This document shows positions 32,431 through 41,733 of a stretch of DNA of 64,000 bases, piece by piece. Each line of letters opens with the position of its first letter. Within the stretch, counting starts at the first letter, position 1. The position numbers and the translations under genes were made by a program. Source of the stretch: CAVRTJ01 sp964507185 (GTDB lineage: Bacteria; Acidobacteriota; UBA4820; DSQY01); assembly GCA_964507185.1 (NCBI GenBank), contig CAZDOY010000015.1:4508-68507 (forward strand), given 5' to 3'. The notes under the pieces are model-generated. The model was given only the letters and a program-made list of their open reading frames with translations. It made no database searches and was not told where the DNA came from.

Positions 32431-32733
32431 TCAGGGTTTGACCTGTTCGAAAATACGCAGGAACTGGTCGTAGGGCAGGGCCTGCCAGCTTTCCACGCTG
32501 AGGGCCCCTTCAGACCTGGAGATGAGCGAAACGCGGTGGGCCGTCTCTGCGTCCGGTGCCTCGTAGATGTCCATGAAGTCGTACGGACCCAGAATGGCGT
32601 AATGGGAGATCCATTTTACCTCCGGGCACAACTCGGCGACCTTGCCCATCCATTCCTTACCCCGCCTCTTCCGGCCCGATGCATCGCTCATGCTTTCGGG
32701 CGCCAGCCGGGTCATCAATACAAACAGCGGCAT
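32431..32733 (-). CDS. GYD domain protein
   Basis: The 100-residue protein begins MPLFVLMTRL and contains HYAILGPYDFMDIYEAPDAETA, the position where this family (PF08734) has its Gly-Tyr-Asp (here GPYD) motif. GYD proteins form small ferredoxin-like dimers of unknown biochemical role. AAAGGAGG lies five bases before the ATG used; a GTG two codons upstream sits inside that site. A monocistronic unit is likely, since the cytochrome gene downstream in reading direction lies on the other side of a 140-base spacer upstream of this gene. Confidence 0.83.
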   Translation of the reverse strand: MPLFVLMTRLAPESMSDASGRKRRGKEWMGKVAELCPEVKWISHYAILGPYDFMDIYEAPDAETAHRVSLISRSEGALSVESWQALPYDQFLRIFEQVKP

Positions 32734-32873
32734 GTGCACCTCCTTTGAGCTTTTGGTCTGAATCTAGGTCCGCAGGAGGCGCCCCGCAAGAGAAAAAACC
32801 GCCCGGGTTCAAGGGAGGGGCAATTTTCACGGTCTCCTCGTGCAACGTCAGGAGGATGCCTTGAAGATTCTCT

Positions 32874-33272
32874 TCACTCCTTGGCGCCGCCGTCGATCCA
32901 GGCCTTGATGAGAGTCAACTGGTCCTGCGGCAGATGGCGGGACCAGAACCACCACTTGGGCATGCCGTCGCCCTTCTGTGCGGTGTGCTGCAGCTTCAAC
33001 CAGAGATAAGACTGTTCGGCGTCTCCCGGCTTGACGCGCATCATAGAATGAACTTCGGCCGAAGGTACGTTGACGAGCGCCCGGTAAGCTTTTCCGTCGC
33101 TCAGGTCCAGCTTGGCCTTCTGCTCCTTGGGTCCGTGACACTTCACGCACGAGTCCGTAAAGATGGGCTGGATGTCCTTCTGGAAGGAGATCGCCCGCGG
33201 TTGCGGCTGTGCGACGAATGCCAGCGCCAGCAGGGCGCCGGCGGCCGCGATTACACCCTTGTTCCAGTTCAT
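32874..33272 (-). CDS. Exported single-heme cytochrome c domain protein (planctomycete-type)
   Basis: The 132-residue protein has an export signal (VIAAAGALLALAFVAQ), then ISFQKDIQPIFTDSCVKCHGPKEQKAKLDLSDGKAYRALVNV. The CVKCH heme c site is at 42-46, and the pattern 'DIQPIF...C..CHG...K..LDL' is that of the PSCyt1 domain (PF07635). A Met in KGDGMPKWW could be the distal ligand. It ends in LTLIKAWIDGGAKE, typical of this family. In Planctomycetes such domains are fused to much larger proteins; here the domain stands alone. The ATG follows AAGGAGGAG. It should be periplasmic. Confidence 0.85.
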   Translation of the reverse strand: MNWNKGVIAAAGALLALAFVAQPQPRAISFQKDIQPIFTDSCVKCHGPKEQKAKLDLSDGKAYRALVNVPSAEVHSMMRVKPGDAEQSYLWLKLQHTAQKGDGMPKWWFWSRHLPQDQLTLIKAWIDGGAKE

Positions 33273-33587
33273 TCGCTCCTCCTTAACGAGAGTCCCTCGG
33301 GCGCCGAGGCCGGTCTTCGTCGTCCTGCGAAGGTCTGTTCTGCAGACATTCCGCCTTACGTCGCCGCGTTCGACCTCGCCTTTGAATACCGTTCTTCTGA
33401 GAGTCCAGGCAATAATACCACAGCCCTCAGGGTTCCTCACTGTCGGGCCAGTCCCGATTAACGCCGGCAGGAATCAACGCATTCCCGCGCTTTTCTGAAC
33501 AGGTTCGCCGTAGCCGGAGGAGCGGGGGCGTGTTAACATGCTGATTACTTAAATGCAGACAGCCCATAGATCGGAGGTCTCTACCCA
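33273..33587. other. 315-bp divergent spacer, no gene seen
   Basis: The spacer between the cytochrome gene and the divergent M16 protease gene must hold promoters for both. I see no convincing -35/-10 pair, repeat or small gene. Frames running into it from the cytochrome side lack start signals. Confidence 0.5.
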
Positions 33588-36257
33588 ATGACGGAACATT
33601 CCACGAGCCGTTTCCATATCCCTTTCCGCAGGCACAGGCTGTCTAACGGGCTCACGGTCATCCTCTACGAAGACCACCGTCTGCCGCAGGCAGCCGTCAA
33701 TCTCTGGTATCACGTGGGCAGCAAGGACGAAGCCCCGGGACGCACGGGATTCGCCCACCTGTTCGAGCACCTCATGTTCCAGGGCAGCGAACACTACAAC
33801 GACGATTTTTTCAGGCCGCTGGAAGAGATCGGCGCCCGGCTCAACGGTTCGACCTCCGAGGACAGGACCAACTACTGGGAGGTCGTTCCCGTTCCATACC
33901 TCGAAAGGGCCCTCTGGCTCGAATCCGATCGAATGGGCTGGCTTCTCCCGGCCATCGATCAGACGAAGTTGAACAACCAGAGGGATGTCGTCAAGAACGA
34001 ACGGCGCCAGACCATGGATAACCAGCCGTACGGGGTGGCGGAGGAGGCCTGTCTGGAAGCGCTCTACCCCAAGGGGCATCCCTACCACCATTCCATCATC
34101 GGATCCATGGACGACCTGGACGCGGCCACGCTGGACGACGTCAAGGCCTTCTTCAGAGCCTACTATACGCCCTGCAACGCTTCCCTCTGCGTGGCCGGCG
34201 ACATAGACCCGGATGCCGCGCTCGCGCTCGTCGAGAAGTACTTCGGCGGCATCCCCAGGGGGCCCGTCGTTTCTCCCGTGAAGCCCAGGGTCCCCGTCCT
34301 TACGAAGCCGGTCCGGGTTACCGCGGAGGACCGCGTCATGCTCCCAAGGCTGTATCTCCAGTGGCCCACGCCCACTCAGCTCACGAAAGACGATGCCGCG
34401 CTGTCCGTACTCGCGTACATCCTGTCCACCGGCAAGGATTCCCGGCTGGTCAGACGCCTCCAGATGGACGGGCAGCTGGCCCAGTCCCTCTGGGCCTACC
34501 AGATGGGCGGCGAGGTGTCGGGTGTTTTTCAGGTCGGGCTGACGGCCCAGACGGGCGTGGACCTCGAGCGCGTGGAGGCGGCGGCATGGGAGGAAATCGA
34601 GCGGGTAAAAGCCGATGGCGTCGAGCCGCCTGAAATCAAGGCCGCCGTGGACAGCCTGAAGGCCGGCGTGATCAAACGGCTGCAGATGGTGGGCGGCTTC
34701 GGCAGCGTGAGCGACATCCTGAATTACTACGAAACCTATACCGGCGACCCTGGCGGCCTGTCCGCGGAGCTGGGTCGAATCGAAGCCGTCACGCCCGAAG
34801 TGGTTCGGGATGCGGCGCTGCGGTTCCTCCACACCGACAGGTACGCCGGCGTTAGCGTGGTCCCGTCGCGGCCGAGGACGGTTGCTGCCGACCGGGCCGA
34901 CATGCCGGGCAAGGGGCCGGAGAAGACCTTTTCGTTCCCGGACGTGGAACGCCTGAAACTGCCGAACGGAGCGGATCTATGGGTGCTCCAGGACCACGGC
35001 CTTCCCATGGTGACCATCGCGGCGGTGGTCAGGGCCGGCAGCGTGTGCGATCCGCCCGAAATGCCCGGGACGGCTTTCTTCACGGCGGCCCTCCTTGACG
35101 AGTCGGCGGCCGGCATGGGACCGCTCGAGCTGGCCAGGCGCCAGAAAGGGCTTGCCACGTCCGTCGCAACCACGGTGGATTCGGACCAGGTGGCCGTATC
35201 CCTCTCCCTGCTCAAGGAACACTTCACCGGTGGGATCGAACTGCTGAGAGACGTATGCCTCCGTCCCGATTTCAGGGACGAAGACGTAGCGCGCCTGCGA
35301 AAGGAGCAACTCGCGGGCCTCGTTCGAAAACTCGACGATCCCTCGGAACTCGGCGACAGAACTCTCAAGGCCCGTCTCCATGGAGAGGCTACACCGTACG
35401 GCCATCCCGTGGACGGGACGCCGGAAACACTGAATGCCATCACGAGAGAGGACGTCGTCGCATTCTACGCCCGGAACTACAGACCGGACCGCACGCTCTT
35501 CGTGGTGGTCGGCGACGTGACTCCGGAAGAGGCCGAGGCGGCCCTTGCCGAAGGCTTCGGGAGCTGGGAGGGGACGCCCTCCGAATCGCCCGCCGACCCG
35601 GCTCCGGTGACCTGGGGGGCACCGGGCTTCTACATCGTGCCGAAGGGCGAGGCTCCGCAGTCCTACATCGCGGCCGCCCAGCCAGCGATCGAGCGCAAGA
35701 GTCCAGCATATCCCGCCTTCGCTTTGTTCAATGCCGTTCTGGGCGGTCAGTTCACGAGTCGCATCAACATGAATCTGCGCGAGGACAAGGGGTATACCTA
35801 CGGGGCGCACACCTACCTCGAACCCAGGCCCGGCGTGATGCCATGGATACTGGCTACGTCCGTGCAGACCGACAAGACGTCCGAGTCCATCCTGGAACTT
35901 CGAAAGGAAATGGACCGCATTCTCGGGGAAGCGCCCGTCACCGGGAAGGAGTTCCAGAATGCCCGGGACAACCTCATCCTGAGGTATCCGCAGAGCTTCG
36001 AGACCCAGGGACAGCTCGCATCGGGCCTGGCATCCCTGTGGCTCTATGACCTTCCCATGGACTACCACGAGAAGATGCTCGCCGCGCTGCGATCGTTGAG
36101 CCTGGAAGAAGTCCGCGCCGCGGGCACCTCGATTATCGCGTCCGGTAAGCTTGTCTGGGTGGTCGTCGGCGACGAGGAGGCGCTTTCGGCCGGAATTCAG
36201 GAGGCGGGCCTGGGCATGCCGGAATCGGTCAGGGCACCCGGGCAGAGCGCCGAGTAG
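33588..36257 (+). CDS. Two-domain M16 family zinc protease (pitrilysin type)
   Basis: The 889-residue protein has two M16 halves. The N-terminal half carries the inverted zinc motif His57-x-x-Glu60-His61 (HLFEH) with the downstream Glu138 (NERR), so it is catalytic. The C-terminal half, from about residue 450, has no zinc motif (VRAGSVCDPPEMPGTAFFT) but keeps NLREDKGYTYGAH, the Arg/Tyr substrate-binding pair. Such a fused active/inactive clam-shell matches bacterial M16B single-chain enzymes, which degrade peptides inside a closed chamber. No signal peptide is evident, unlike the two M3 enzymes in this window. GGAGG lies about ten bases before the ATG. Confidence 0.92.
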   Translation: MTEHSTSRFHIPFRRHRLSNGLTVILYEDHRLPQAAVNLWYHVGSKDEAPGRTGFAHLFEHLMFQGSEHYNDDFFRPLEEIGARLNGSTSEDRTNYWEVVPVPYLERALWLESDRMGWLLPAIDQTKLNNQRDVVKNERRQTMDNQPYGVAEEACLEALYPKGHPYHHSIIGSMDDLDAATLDDVKAFFRAYYTPCNASLCVAGDIDPDAALALVEKYFGGIPRGPVVSPVKPRVPVLTKPVRVTAEDRVMLPRLYLQWPTPTQLTKDDAALSVLAYILSTGKDSRLVRRLQMDGQLAQSLWAYQMGGEVSGVFQVGLTAQTGVDLERVEAAAWEEIERVKADGVEPPEIKAAVDSLKAGVIKRLQMVGGFGSVSDILNYYETYTGDPGGLSAELGRIEAVTPEVVRDAALRFLHTDRYAGVSVVPSRPRTVAADRADMPGKGPEKTFSFPDVERLKLPNGADLWVLQDHGLPMVTIAAVVRAGSVCDPPEMPGTAFFTAALLDESAAGMGPLELARRQKGLATSVATTVDSDQVAVSLSLLKEHFTGGIELLRDVCLRPDFRDEDVARLRKEQLAGLVRKLDDPSELGDRTLKARLHGEATPYGHPVDGTPETLNAITREDVVAFYARNYRPDRTLFVVVGDVTPEEAEAALAEGFGSWEGTPSESPADPAPVTWGAPGFYIVPKGEAPQSYIAAAQPAIERKSPAYPAFALFNAVLGGQFTSRINMNLREDKGYTYGAHTYLEPRPGVMPWILATSVQTDKTSESILELRKEMDRILGEAPVTGKEFQNARDNLILRYPQSFETQGQLASGLASLWLYDLPMDYHEKMLAALRSLSLEEVRAAGTSIIASGKLVWVVVGDEEALSAGIQEAGLGMPESVRAPGQSAE

Positions 36258-36477
36258 CCCGGGCCGGTTCGTCAAAAGCCCCCGGGCGTCGTGGGGGGCT
36301 CAGACCGTCACGGTGCAGCTCCAGCGTGCCATCCACGTTCCGGGCTGCCTCGGCAGAGCCGCGTGAAACGGGCCTCCATCCCGGCTGAACCGTGGGGGTT
36401 TCGATACGTAGGTGGGAGGCCCCGCCCGTTCGACGGGGGGAACGCGCGTTCGTCGCGCACGGGGGCGAGGTAAGCGG

Positions 36478-36873
36478 ATGAAGAGAACGCACATGATTCT
36501 ATACGTGGAGGATCAGGAACGGAGCACGGCCTTCTACACGAAGGTCCTGGGCAGAAACCCCGGCCTTCACGTTCCCGGGATGACGGAATTCTCTCTCAAT
36601 CAGGGCAGTACGCTCGGACTCATGCCCATCGCATCCATCAGACGGCTCCTCGGGGAGCGCCTTCCGGACCCTGCTGGCGGCAAAGGTGTGCCGCGGTCCG
36701 AACTGTACCTCATCGTAGACACACCGTGGGCCTATCATGACCGCGCCCTGGCCGCCGGGGCAACGGAACTGAGCGGTTTGATGGAACACGAGTGGGGTCA
36801 CCGCGCGGCATATAGCCTCGATCCGGACGGGCACGTCCTGGCCTTCGCCCAGGAGATCGACGGCATCGCCTGA
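36478..36873 (+). CDS. VOC superfamily protein, small
   Basis: The 131-residue protein matches the glyoxalase/VOC fold: RTHMILYVEDQERSTAFYTKVLG at the start and AYSLDPDGHVLAFAQEI at the end, with candidate ligands His5 and the final Glu. The middle (ELYLIVDTPWAYHDRALAAG) is the second repeat. The substrate is unknown; many such proteins are uncharacterised lyases or antibiotic-binding proteins. It is followed after 50 bases by a GNAT gene on the same strand. The upstream box is weak. Confidence 0.83.
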   Translation: MKRTHMILYVEDQERSTAFYTKVLGRNPGLHVPGMTEFSLNQGSTLGLMPIASIRRLLGERLPDPAGGKGVPRSELYLIVDTPWAYHDRALAAGATELSGLMEHEWGHRAAYSLDPDGHVLAFAQEIDGIA

Positions 36874-36923
36874 GGACAGGATCACAGGGGGCTCCCCGGT
36901 GCGGGCAGAAGAGGCAGTTGAGA

Positions 36924-37412
36924 ATGGATGGATTCCTGGTTCGCCCCCTGACGGCCGATGATGCCGGTTGGGTCGAACGATTCACGATCGAGCACTGGGG
37001 AAGTCCGATAGTCATCGCGCACGGCGCTGCATACCAGCCGGCCGAACTGCCCGGCTTCCTGGCGCTTCACGAAGGGGTAAGAGCAGGGCTCGTCACGTAC
37101 AGGAAGAGCGATGAGGATTTCGAGATCGTGACGCTGAACAGCCTGAGTCCCGAGCTTGGAATCGGATCGGCCCTGTTGTCCGCGGTTCTGGAAGTCGCTC
37201 GAAGAACGCCTGTCGGCAGAGTGTGGCTGATCACGACCAATGACAATATCAAGGCGCTGGCCTTTTATCAGAAGAGGGGCTTTCAACTCGCAGCCTTGCA
37301 CAGGAACGCGCTGGAGAAATCAAGGGCGCTAAAGCCCCGGATACCGCTCATAGGCATGAATGGTATTCCCATCCGCGACGAAATCGAATTGGAATATATC
37401 ATCGAGAGGTAG
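36924..37412 (+). CDS. GNAT family N-acetyltransferase
   Basis: The 162-residue protein opens with FLVRPLTADDAGWVERF, the common GNAT start. It has the acetyl-CoA site around LSPELGIGSALLSAVLEVARR (residues 75-95; Q/R-x-x-G-x-G/A replaced by P-E-L-G-I-G) and the late motif TTNDNIKALAFYQKRGFQLA. It transfers an acetyl group to an unknown amine. The ATG follows AGAGGCAG. It may be co-transcribed with the VOC gene. The nearest downstream gene, a histidine kinase, has its own promoter-like sequence. Confidence 0.87.
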   Translation: MDGFLVRPLTADDAGWVERFTIEHWGSPIVIAHGAAYQPAELPGFLALHEGVRAGLVTYRKSDEDFEIVTLNSLSPELGIGSALLSAVLEVARRTPVGRVWLITTNDNIKALAFYQKRGFQLAALHRNALEKSRALKPRIPLIGMNGIPIRDEIELEYIIER

Positions 37413-37537
37413 AGACGGTTTTCGGCAGGCGCCGCCCTCGTCCTCCATTCGGACGATCCGCAAGGCCGGACGGATGCGGAAAGCTTCTTGCTAGGATATT
37501 TCGGACTCCTCCGGTCGCGGGCGCCCGGAGCCTGCGG

Positions 37538-37566
37538 TTGAATTAAGTTCGAGCACGAATTATCCT
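37538..37566 (+). promoter_or_regulatory. Sigma70-type promoter for the first large histidine kinase
   Basis: TTGAAT and TATCCT are separated by 17 bases. Transcription would start near 37573, about 23 bases before the kinase start. Prediction is by eye only. Confidence 0.5.
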
Positions 37567-37595
37567 TGGACGGTAGCTGACGTGCGAGGGAAGAT

Positions 37596-40500
37596 ATGGT
37601 GGCACCCCCCCCGGCGGGAGATGTACAACCCGACATATCTTCCAGAACTCCGAAAAATGCGGTATTGGGTGCTCTCTTGGTCCTCATCCTGGCGATGTGC
37701 TGCGCGGTCGTCTTCCTCTACTTGAGAAACGAACGCGAAGCGGCCGTTCTCGACTGCAACAAGCAACTTTCTGCGATCGCCGAGGAAAGGAAGGCGGCCA
37801 TCGAACAGTGGCTGCGGGAACGGAAACACGATGCCGCCGTTCTGGCCTCCTATCCTACCGCCGTCTATGTGGTGCAGGGCGGCGGCGCGGGGCCGAAGCC
37901 CTTCCCGCTGGAACAAGGCCCCGTGAAACACCTCGAGGACCTTTACGCCAGCGTCCTGTCCGCCCAGGGGTACGCAGGTTTGTTCCTCCTGGACGATCGC
38001 GGGGGCGAGGTCGTCACGACACCCGGGAGCGTTGCACTGCCCGACGCAGTGCGGTCACGGTCCGCCGAGTTCGCATCCGGCCGAGAGAACGCCGAGGACG
38101 TCTGCTTCCTTCGCGACGGGGAGGAGCGGGCCATGCTGGTCTTCTACGGGCGGGTGTCCGGCGGGAGTGCCGGAAACGCGGGGACGCTGGCACTTCTTGT
38201 CGATCCCGGCCGCTGGCTCTACCCTTTTCTCCTGAGGCGATGGATGCCCTCGGACAGCCAGGAGAGCCTCCTGGTAGGAAGACGGGGACAATATCTTATT
38301 TTCCTCAGCCCCCTTCGTTTTCTGAAAACTTCCCCGCTCACGACGGCTCTTTCAATCGGAGAGGACGGAATAGCCGCGCCCGGAAGGCTCGCGGTGCAGG
38401 GTGTGGAGACATTCGGCGCAGGTCTGGACTACCGCTCGAAGCCCGTTCTGGCCGTTTCCCGCACAATCAGAGGCGTGCCCTGGGGGTTGGTGGTTAAGAT
38501 CGATCAGGCGGAGGCGATGCAGGGATTCGCCGTGAAAGTCCGGTGGGTAATCACCTCCCTCGTGGCCATCCTTCTCTGCCTGGCGGGCGTGGGATTCGGG
38601 TTCTGGCGGAACCAGAAGCTCGGGTATGTGCGGGCTGCCTTTGCCAGGGACCTGAAGTACGGTCTCATAAGGGAGCATGCCCGCGACATCGTGGTCTTTC
38701 TGGGAAGCGGCGGACGCATCGTCGAGGCCAACGCGGAGGCGGAGCGCGCCTACGGCTACGCCAGGGAAGAACTCCTGTCCTTGAATGTCCGTGACCTCCA
38801 GGCGGAGCCGGACGCCATTGGCAGTCCCTACGATCATGGGAATTCGGAAGATCCTTCGGGATGGACGGCGGAAACCCTCCACAAGCGGAAGGACGGGACG
38901 ACGTTTCCCGTCGAGGAAAGCGTCAGGGCCGTCCAGGCGGATGGAGGCGTCCTGATGCTGGCCATCGTCCGCGACGTCACCGAGCGAAAGAGGGCGATCG
39001 ACCGTATCCATCGCATCAACCATCTGCTCCGGACCCTGTCCGAAGTCAGCCAGGTCATCGCCAGGGAGAGAGATCGCGATACGCTGCTTTTGCAGGTATG
39101 CCGGATCCTCGTTGATTACGGGGGATACAGGATGGCGTGGATCGGCTGGTGCGACGCGGAGACGGGCACGGTCAAACCCATGTCGTGGGCGGGAGCCGGT
39201 ACCGAATACCTCGAGGACGTGGATATCCGTTGCGACGGATCCCGGCTGGGGATGGGTCCCACGGGAACGGCCATCCAGACTGGAGAGTGTTCCGTCTGCC
39301 AGGACACGGAGAGTGATCCCCGCTTCGCACCGTGGCGTGAAAGCGCCCTTCGGCATGGCTACAGGTCGTCCCTTTCGGTCCCCATTTCCTTCAACGGAAC
39401 GGGAGCCCTGAACGTCTACTCTCGCGAGAGGGAGGCGTTCGGCGAGGATGAAATCAAGCTCTTCCTGGAACTCGCGGGCGACATCGGGTATGCCCTCGAA
39501 GTGATGGAAGAAAGGGACGCCCACAGGAAGACAGAGGAGGCGCTCAGGCAATCCGAGGCCAAGTTCTCGAAGATCTTCAAGGCAAGCCCGGACGCCGTCA
39601 CCATCACGCGCCTCGAGGATGGCGCATACCTCGAAGTAAATGACGGCTTCGTGGCATTATCGGGCTATGAACCGGAGGAGGTCCTCGGCCGTTCCGCCCT
39701 CGACATCGGAATCTGGCCCTTTCCGGCGGACCGGCAGAGGCTCGTGAAGAAACTCGTGGAGAAGGGCGCCGCGACCAACCTGGAATGTTCGTTTCGTAAG
39801 AAAGACGGGGAGATAAGAACGGGTGCCATGTCGGCGCGCCTGATCAAGGTGGGCGGCGACAACTGCATCCTCATGATCTCGCGCGACATTACGGAAGAGA
39901 AGAGGGCCGACGAGCTGATTCGAGAGAGCGAAGAAAGATACCGGACGCTCTTCGAGCGGAATCTCGCGGGCGTGTATCGCTCCAGGGAAGACGGACTCCT
40001 TCTTGAGTGCAACGACGCCTTTGCGCACATTTTCGGCTATGCCTCACGCAGAGAGGCCCTGGGTCACTCTGCCGTTGATCTCCACAGAAGTCCCGAGAGC
40101 CGGGCGGCATTCCTCACCGCGCTCAGCGAGAAAGGCGTGTTGACCAACTATGAATTTCAGGGGCGCCGCAAGGACGGTAGCCTCATCTGGATGCTCACCA
40201 ATGCGAGTCTTATCCGCGATGAGAATCCCGGCCAGTTCCTGATCGAAGGCACGATCATCGATATCACCGAGCGCAAGAAATCCGAGGAGGATCTCCTCCT
40301 GCTCTTCACGGCAATCGAGCAGGGGCACGAAGCCGTATACATAACCGACCTCGGAGGGCGGATACTCTATGTCAATCCTTCGCTGGAAGTCCTGACCGGC
40401 TATGATCGCGATGAACTCCTCGGCCAGACTCCGCGGATCTTCAAGAGCGGCGCGCACGAACCTGCCTTCTACGAAGACATGTGGCGAACCATCCTCGACG

Positions 40501-41345
40501 GCCGCGTCTGGTCGGACGTCATTACCAACAGGAAAAAGGACGGCTCCCTTTACGTGGCGCAGATGGTAATTTCGCCCGTGAGGGACTCGGAGAACGAAAT
40601 CGGGGCCTTTGTTTCAACCCAGCGCGACATCACCATACAGGTCGAAATGGAAAAGAGGCTGGAAAAGGCCAGGACGCTCGAAACCATAGGGATGATAGCC
40701 GGGGGGATGGCGCACGAAGTCCGGAATCCGCTCTTCGCGCTCAGCACGGTATCCGGCGCCCTGAAGAAAAAACTCGCTGACAGGCCCGACGTGCAGGAGT
40801 TCGTCTGGCACATCCAGGACCAGGTCAGGCGGCTGGGAGACCTCATGAACGATCTCCTCACCCTCGGCCGTCCCATAGACGCCGTCGAATTCGCTCCATG
40901 CGCTGTCCCTGAAATTCTGGAGGAGTCCATCAGGCTGGTCAAAGCCGGTCCCGACTACGGTCGGGTCCGGTTCGACCTCGCCGTGTCCGACGCGAATCTG
41001 CAGGTCCGGGGGATTCGGGAAAGGCTTCTGCAGGTCTTCGTCAACCTGCTGCAGAATGCCGCGCACTTCTCCCCGCCCGATGAGGCGGTACAGGTCCTTG
41101 CGGAGAACGACGGAAAGCACATATGCATCACGGTCTCGGATCGGGGGCCGGGAATCCCTGGAGATCTGCTGCCCACGCTCTTTCAACCCTTCGCCAGCCG
41201 GCGGAAAGGCGGGACGGGACTGGGGCTCGCCATCGTTCGAAAGATCTTGTCAGCCCACGGGGCGACGGTAAAGGCCGGCAACCGGACGGATGGGGGCGCC
41301 ACTTTCACTGTCTGCTTTGCGTGCAGCGTTCGTGACGATCAATAA
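37596..41345 (+). CDS. Membrane sensor histidine kinase with Cache-like sensor, GAF and multiple PAS domains
   Basis: The 1249-residue protein has a first membrane helix near residues 22-43, a periplasmic domain of about 260 residues of dCache type (EERKAAIEQWLRERKHDAAV start), and a second helix near 310-330. Cytoplasmic parts follow: PAS (about 360-470), GAF (about 490-640), three further PAS domains, then HisKA with the phospho-accepting His near residue 1040 in GGMAHEVRNPLFAL. The ATPase domain shows LLQNAAHF (N box), DRGPGIPG (G1) and GGTGLGLAIV (G2). All catalytic boxes are intact. No receiver domain or response regulator is adjacent. The start is ATG; the ribosome site GAGGGAAG is fair. 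Confidence 0.9.
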   Translation: MVAPPPAGDVQPDISSRTPKNAVLGALLVLILAMCCAVVFLYLRNEREAAVLDCNKQLSAIAEERKAAIEQWLRERKHDAAVLASYPTAVYVVQGGGAGPKPFPLEQGPVKHLEDLYASVLSAQGYAGLFLLDDRGGEVVTTPGSVALPDAVRSRSAEFASGRENAEDVCFLRDGEERAMLVFYGRVSGGSAGNAGTLALLVDPGRWLYPFLLRRWMPSDSQESLLVGRRGQYLIFLSPLRFLKTSPLTTALSIGEDGIAAPGRLAVQGVETFGAGLDYRSKPVLAVSRTIRGVPWGLVVKIDQAEAMQGFAVKVRWVITSLVAILLCLAGVGFGFWRNQKLGYVRAAFARDLKYGLIREHARDIVVFLGSGGRIVEANAEAERAYGYAREELLSLNVRDLQAEPDAIGSPYDHGNSEDPSGWTAETLHKRKDGTTFPVEESVRAVQADGGVLMLAIVRDVTERKRAIDRIHRINHLLRTLSEVSQVIARERDRDTLLLQVCRILVDYGGYRMAWIGWCDAETGTVKPMSWAGAGTEYLEDVDIRCDGSRLGMGPTGTAIQTGECSVCQDTESDPRFAPWRESALRHGYRSSLSVPISFNGTGALNVYSREREAFGEDEIKLFLELAGDIGYALEVMEERDAHRKTEEALRQSEAKFSKIFKASPDAVTITRLEDGAYLEVNDGFVALSGYEPEEVLGRSALDIGIWPFPADRQRLVKKLVEKGAATNLECSFRKKDGEIRTGAMSARLIKVGGDNCILMISRDITEEKRADELIRESEERYRTLFERNLAGVYRSREDGLLLECNDAFAHIFGYASRREALGHSAVDLHRSPESRAAFLTALSEKGVLTNYEFQGRRKDGSLIWMLTNASLIRDENPGQFLIEGTIIDITERKKSEEDLLLLFTAIEQGHEAVYITDLGGRILYVNPSLEVLTGYDRDELLGQTPRIFKSGAHEPAFYEDMWRTILDGRVWSDVITNRKKDGSLYVAQMVISPVRDSENEIGAFVSTQRDITIQVEMEKRLEKARTLETIGMIAGGMAHEVRNPLFALSTVSGALKKKLADRPDVQEFVWHIQDQVRRLGDLMNDLLTLGRPIDAVEFAPCAVPEILEESIRLVKAGPDYGRVRFDLAVSDANLQVRGIRERLLQVFVNLLQNAAHFSPPDEAVQVLAENDGKHICITVSDRGPGIPGDLLPTLFQPFASRRKGGTGLGLAIVRKILSAHGATVKAGNRTDGGATFTVCFACSVRDDQ

Positions 41346-41733
41346 TTCTTGTCACCGGCTGGCTGCTAGGTCTTATCTTTTCGACGCGGCACCTCCGGGG
41401 CACGATGGCCGGCCCGACAGAATGGGCATTTGACGATCATTCAGCTGGAGTGTGATAAGGCACGATCTGTCCCGTAGCGAAGTGAGGAAATCACCTTTGT
41501 CTGCGACCTGCAGGTTTGAAAGATGAGAATCTTAGGGGCTATACTGGGGTGGCCAAGAGAGCGAAAAAGACGGACGCTATATTCGCGATGATCTCCCGCG
41601 AAGGCGCGGGCGGGTTTTATGAGCTTGTTCTCCCGGACGGCCGGGGACGCGCTGATCTTGAGAGGTAGCGAAGGGGATTCTGTCCACCCGGGGGCATCTG
41701 GAATGTGCGGATAGAGCCCGGTGGCTGACAGAA
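41346..41733. other. 388-bp spacer between tandem kinases; promoter, no clear gene
   Basis: A 39-codon frame beginning GTG at 41549 and ending at 41668 has plausible codon use (VAKRAKKTDAIFAMISREG start), but no ribosome site; the predicted transcription start falls at or just after its first codon. I therefore leave it unannotated. No tRNA-like fold was found. Confidence 0.45.
41516..41545 (+). promoter_or_regulatory. Sigma70-type promoter ahead of the second large histidine kinase
   Basis: TTGAAA and TATACT are separated by 18 bases. It would give a leader of roughly 180-290 bases before the kinase, depending on which start codon is used. Confidence 0.5.

Noticed and set aside
41549..41668. 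39-codon GTG frame between the tandem kinases
   Set aside because: Plausible composition but no ribosome site, and the predicted transcription start lies at or after its first codon.
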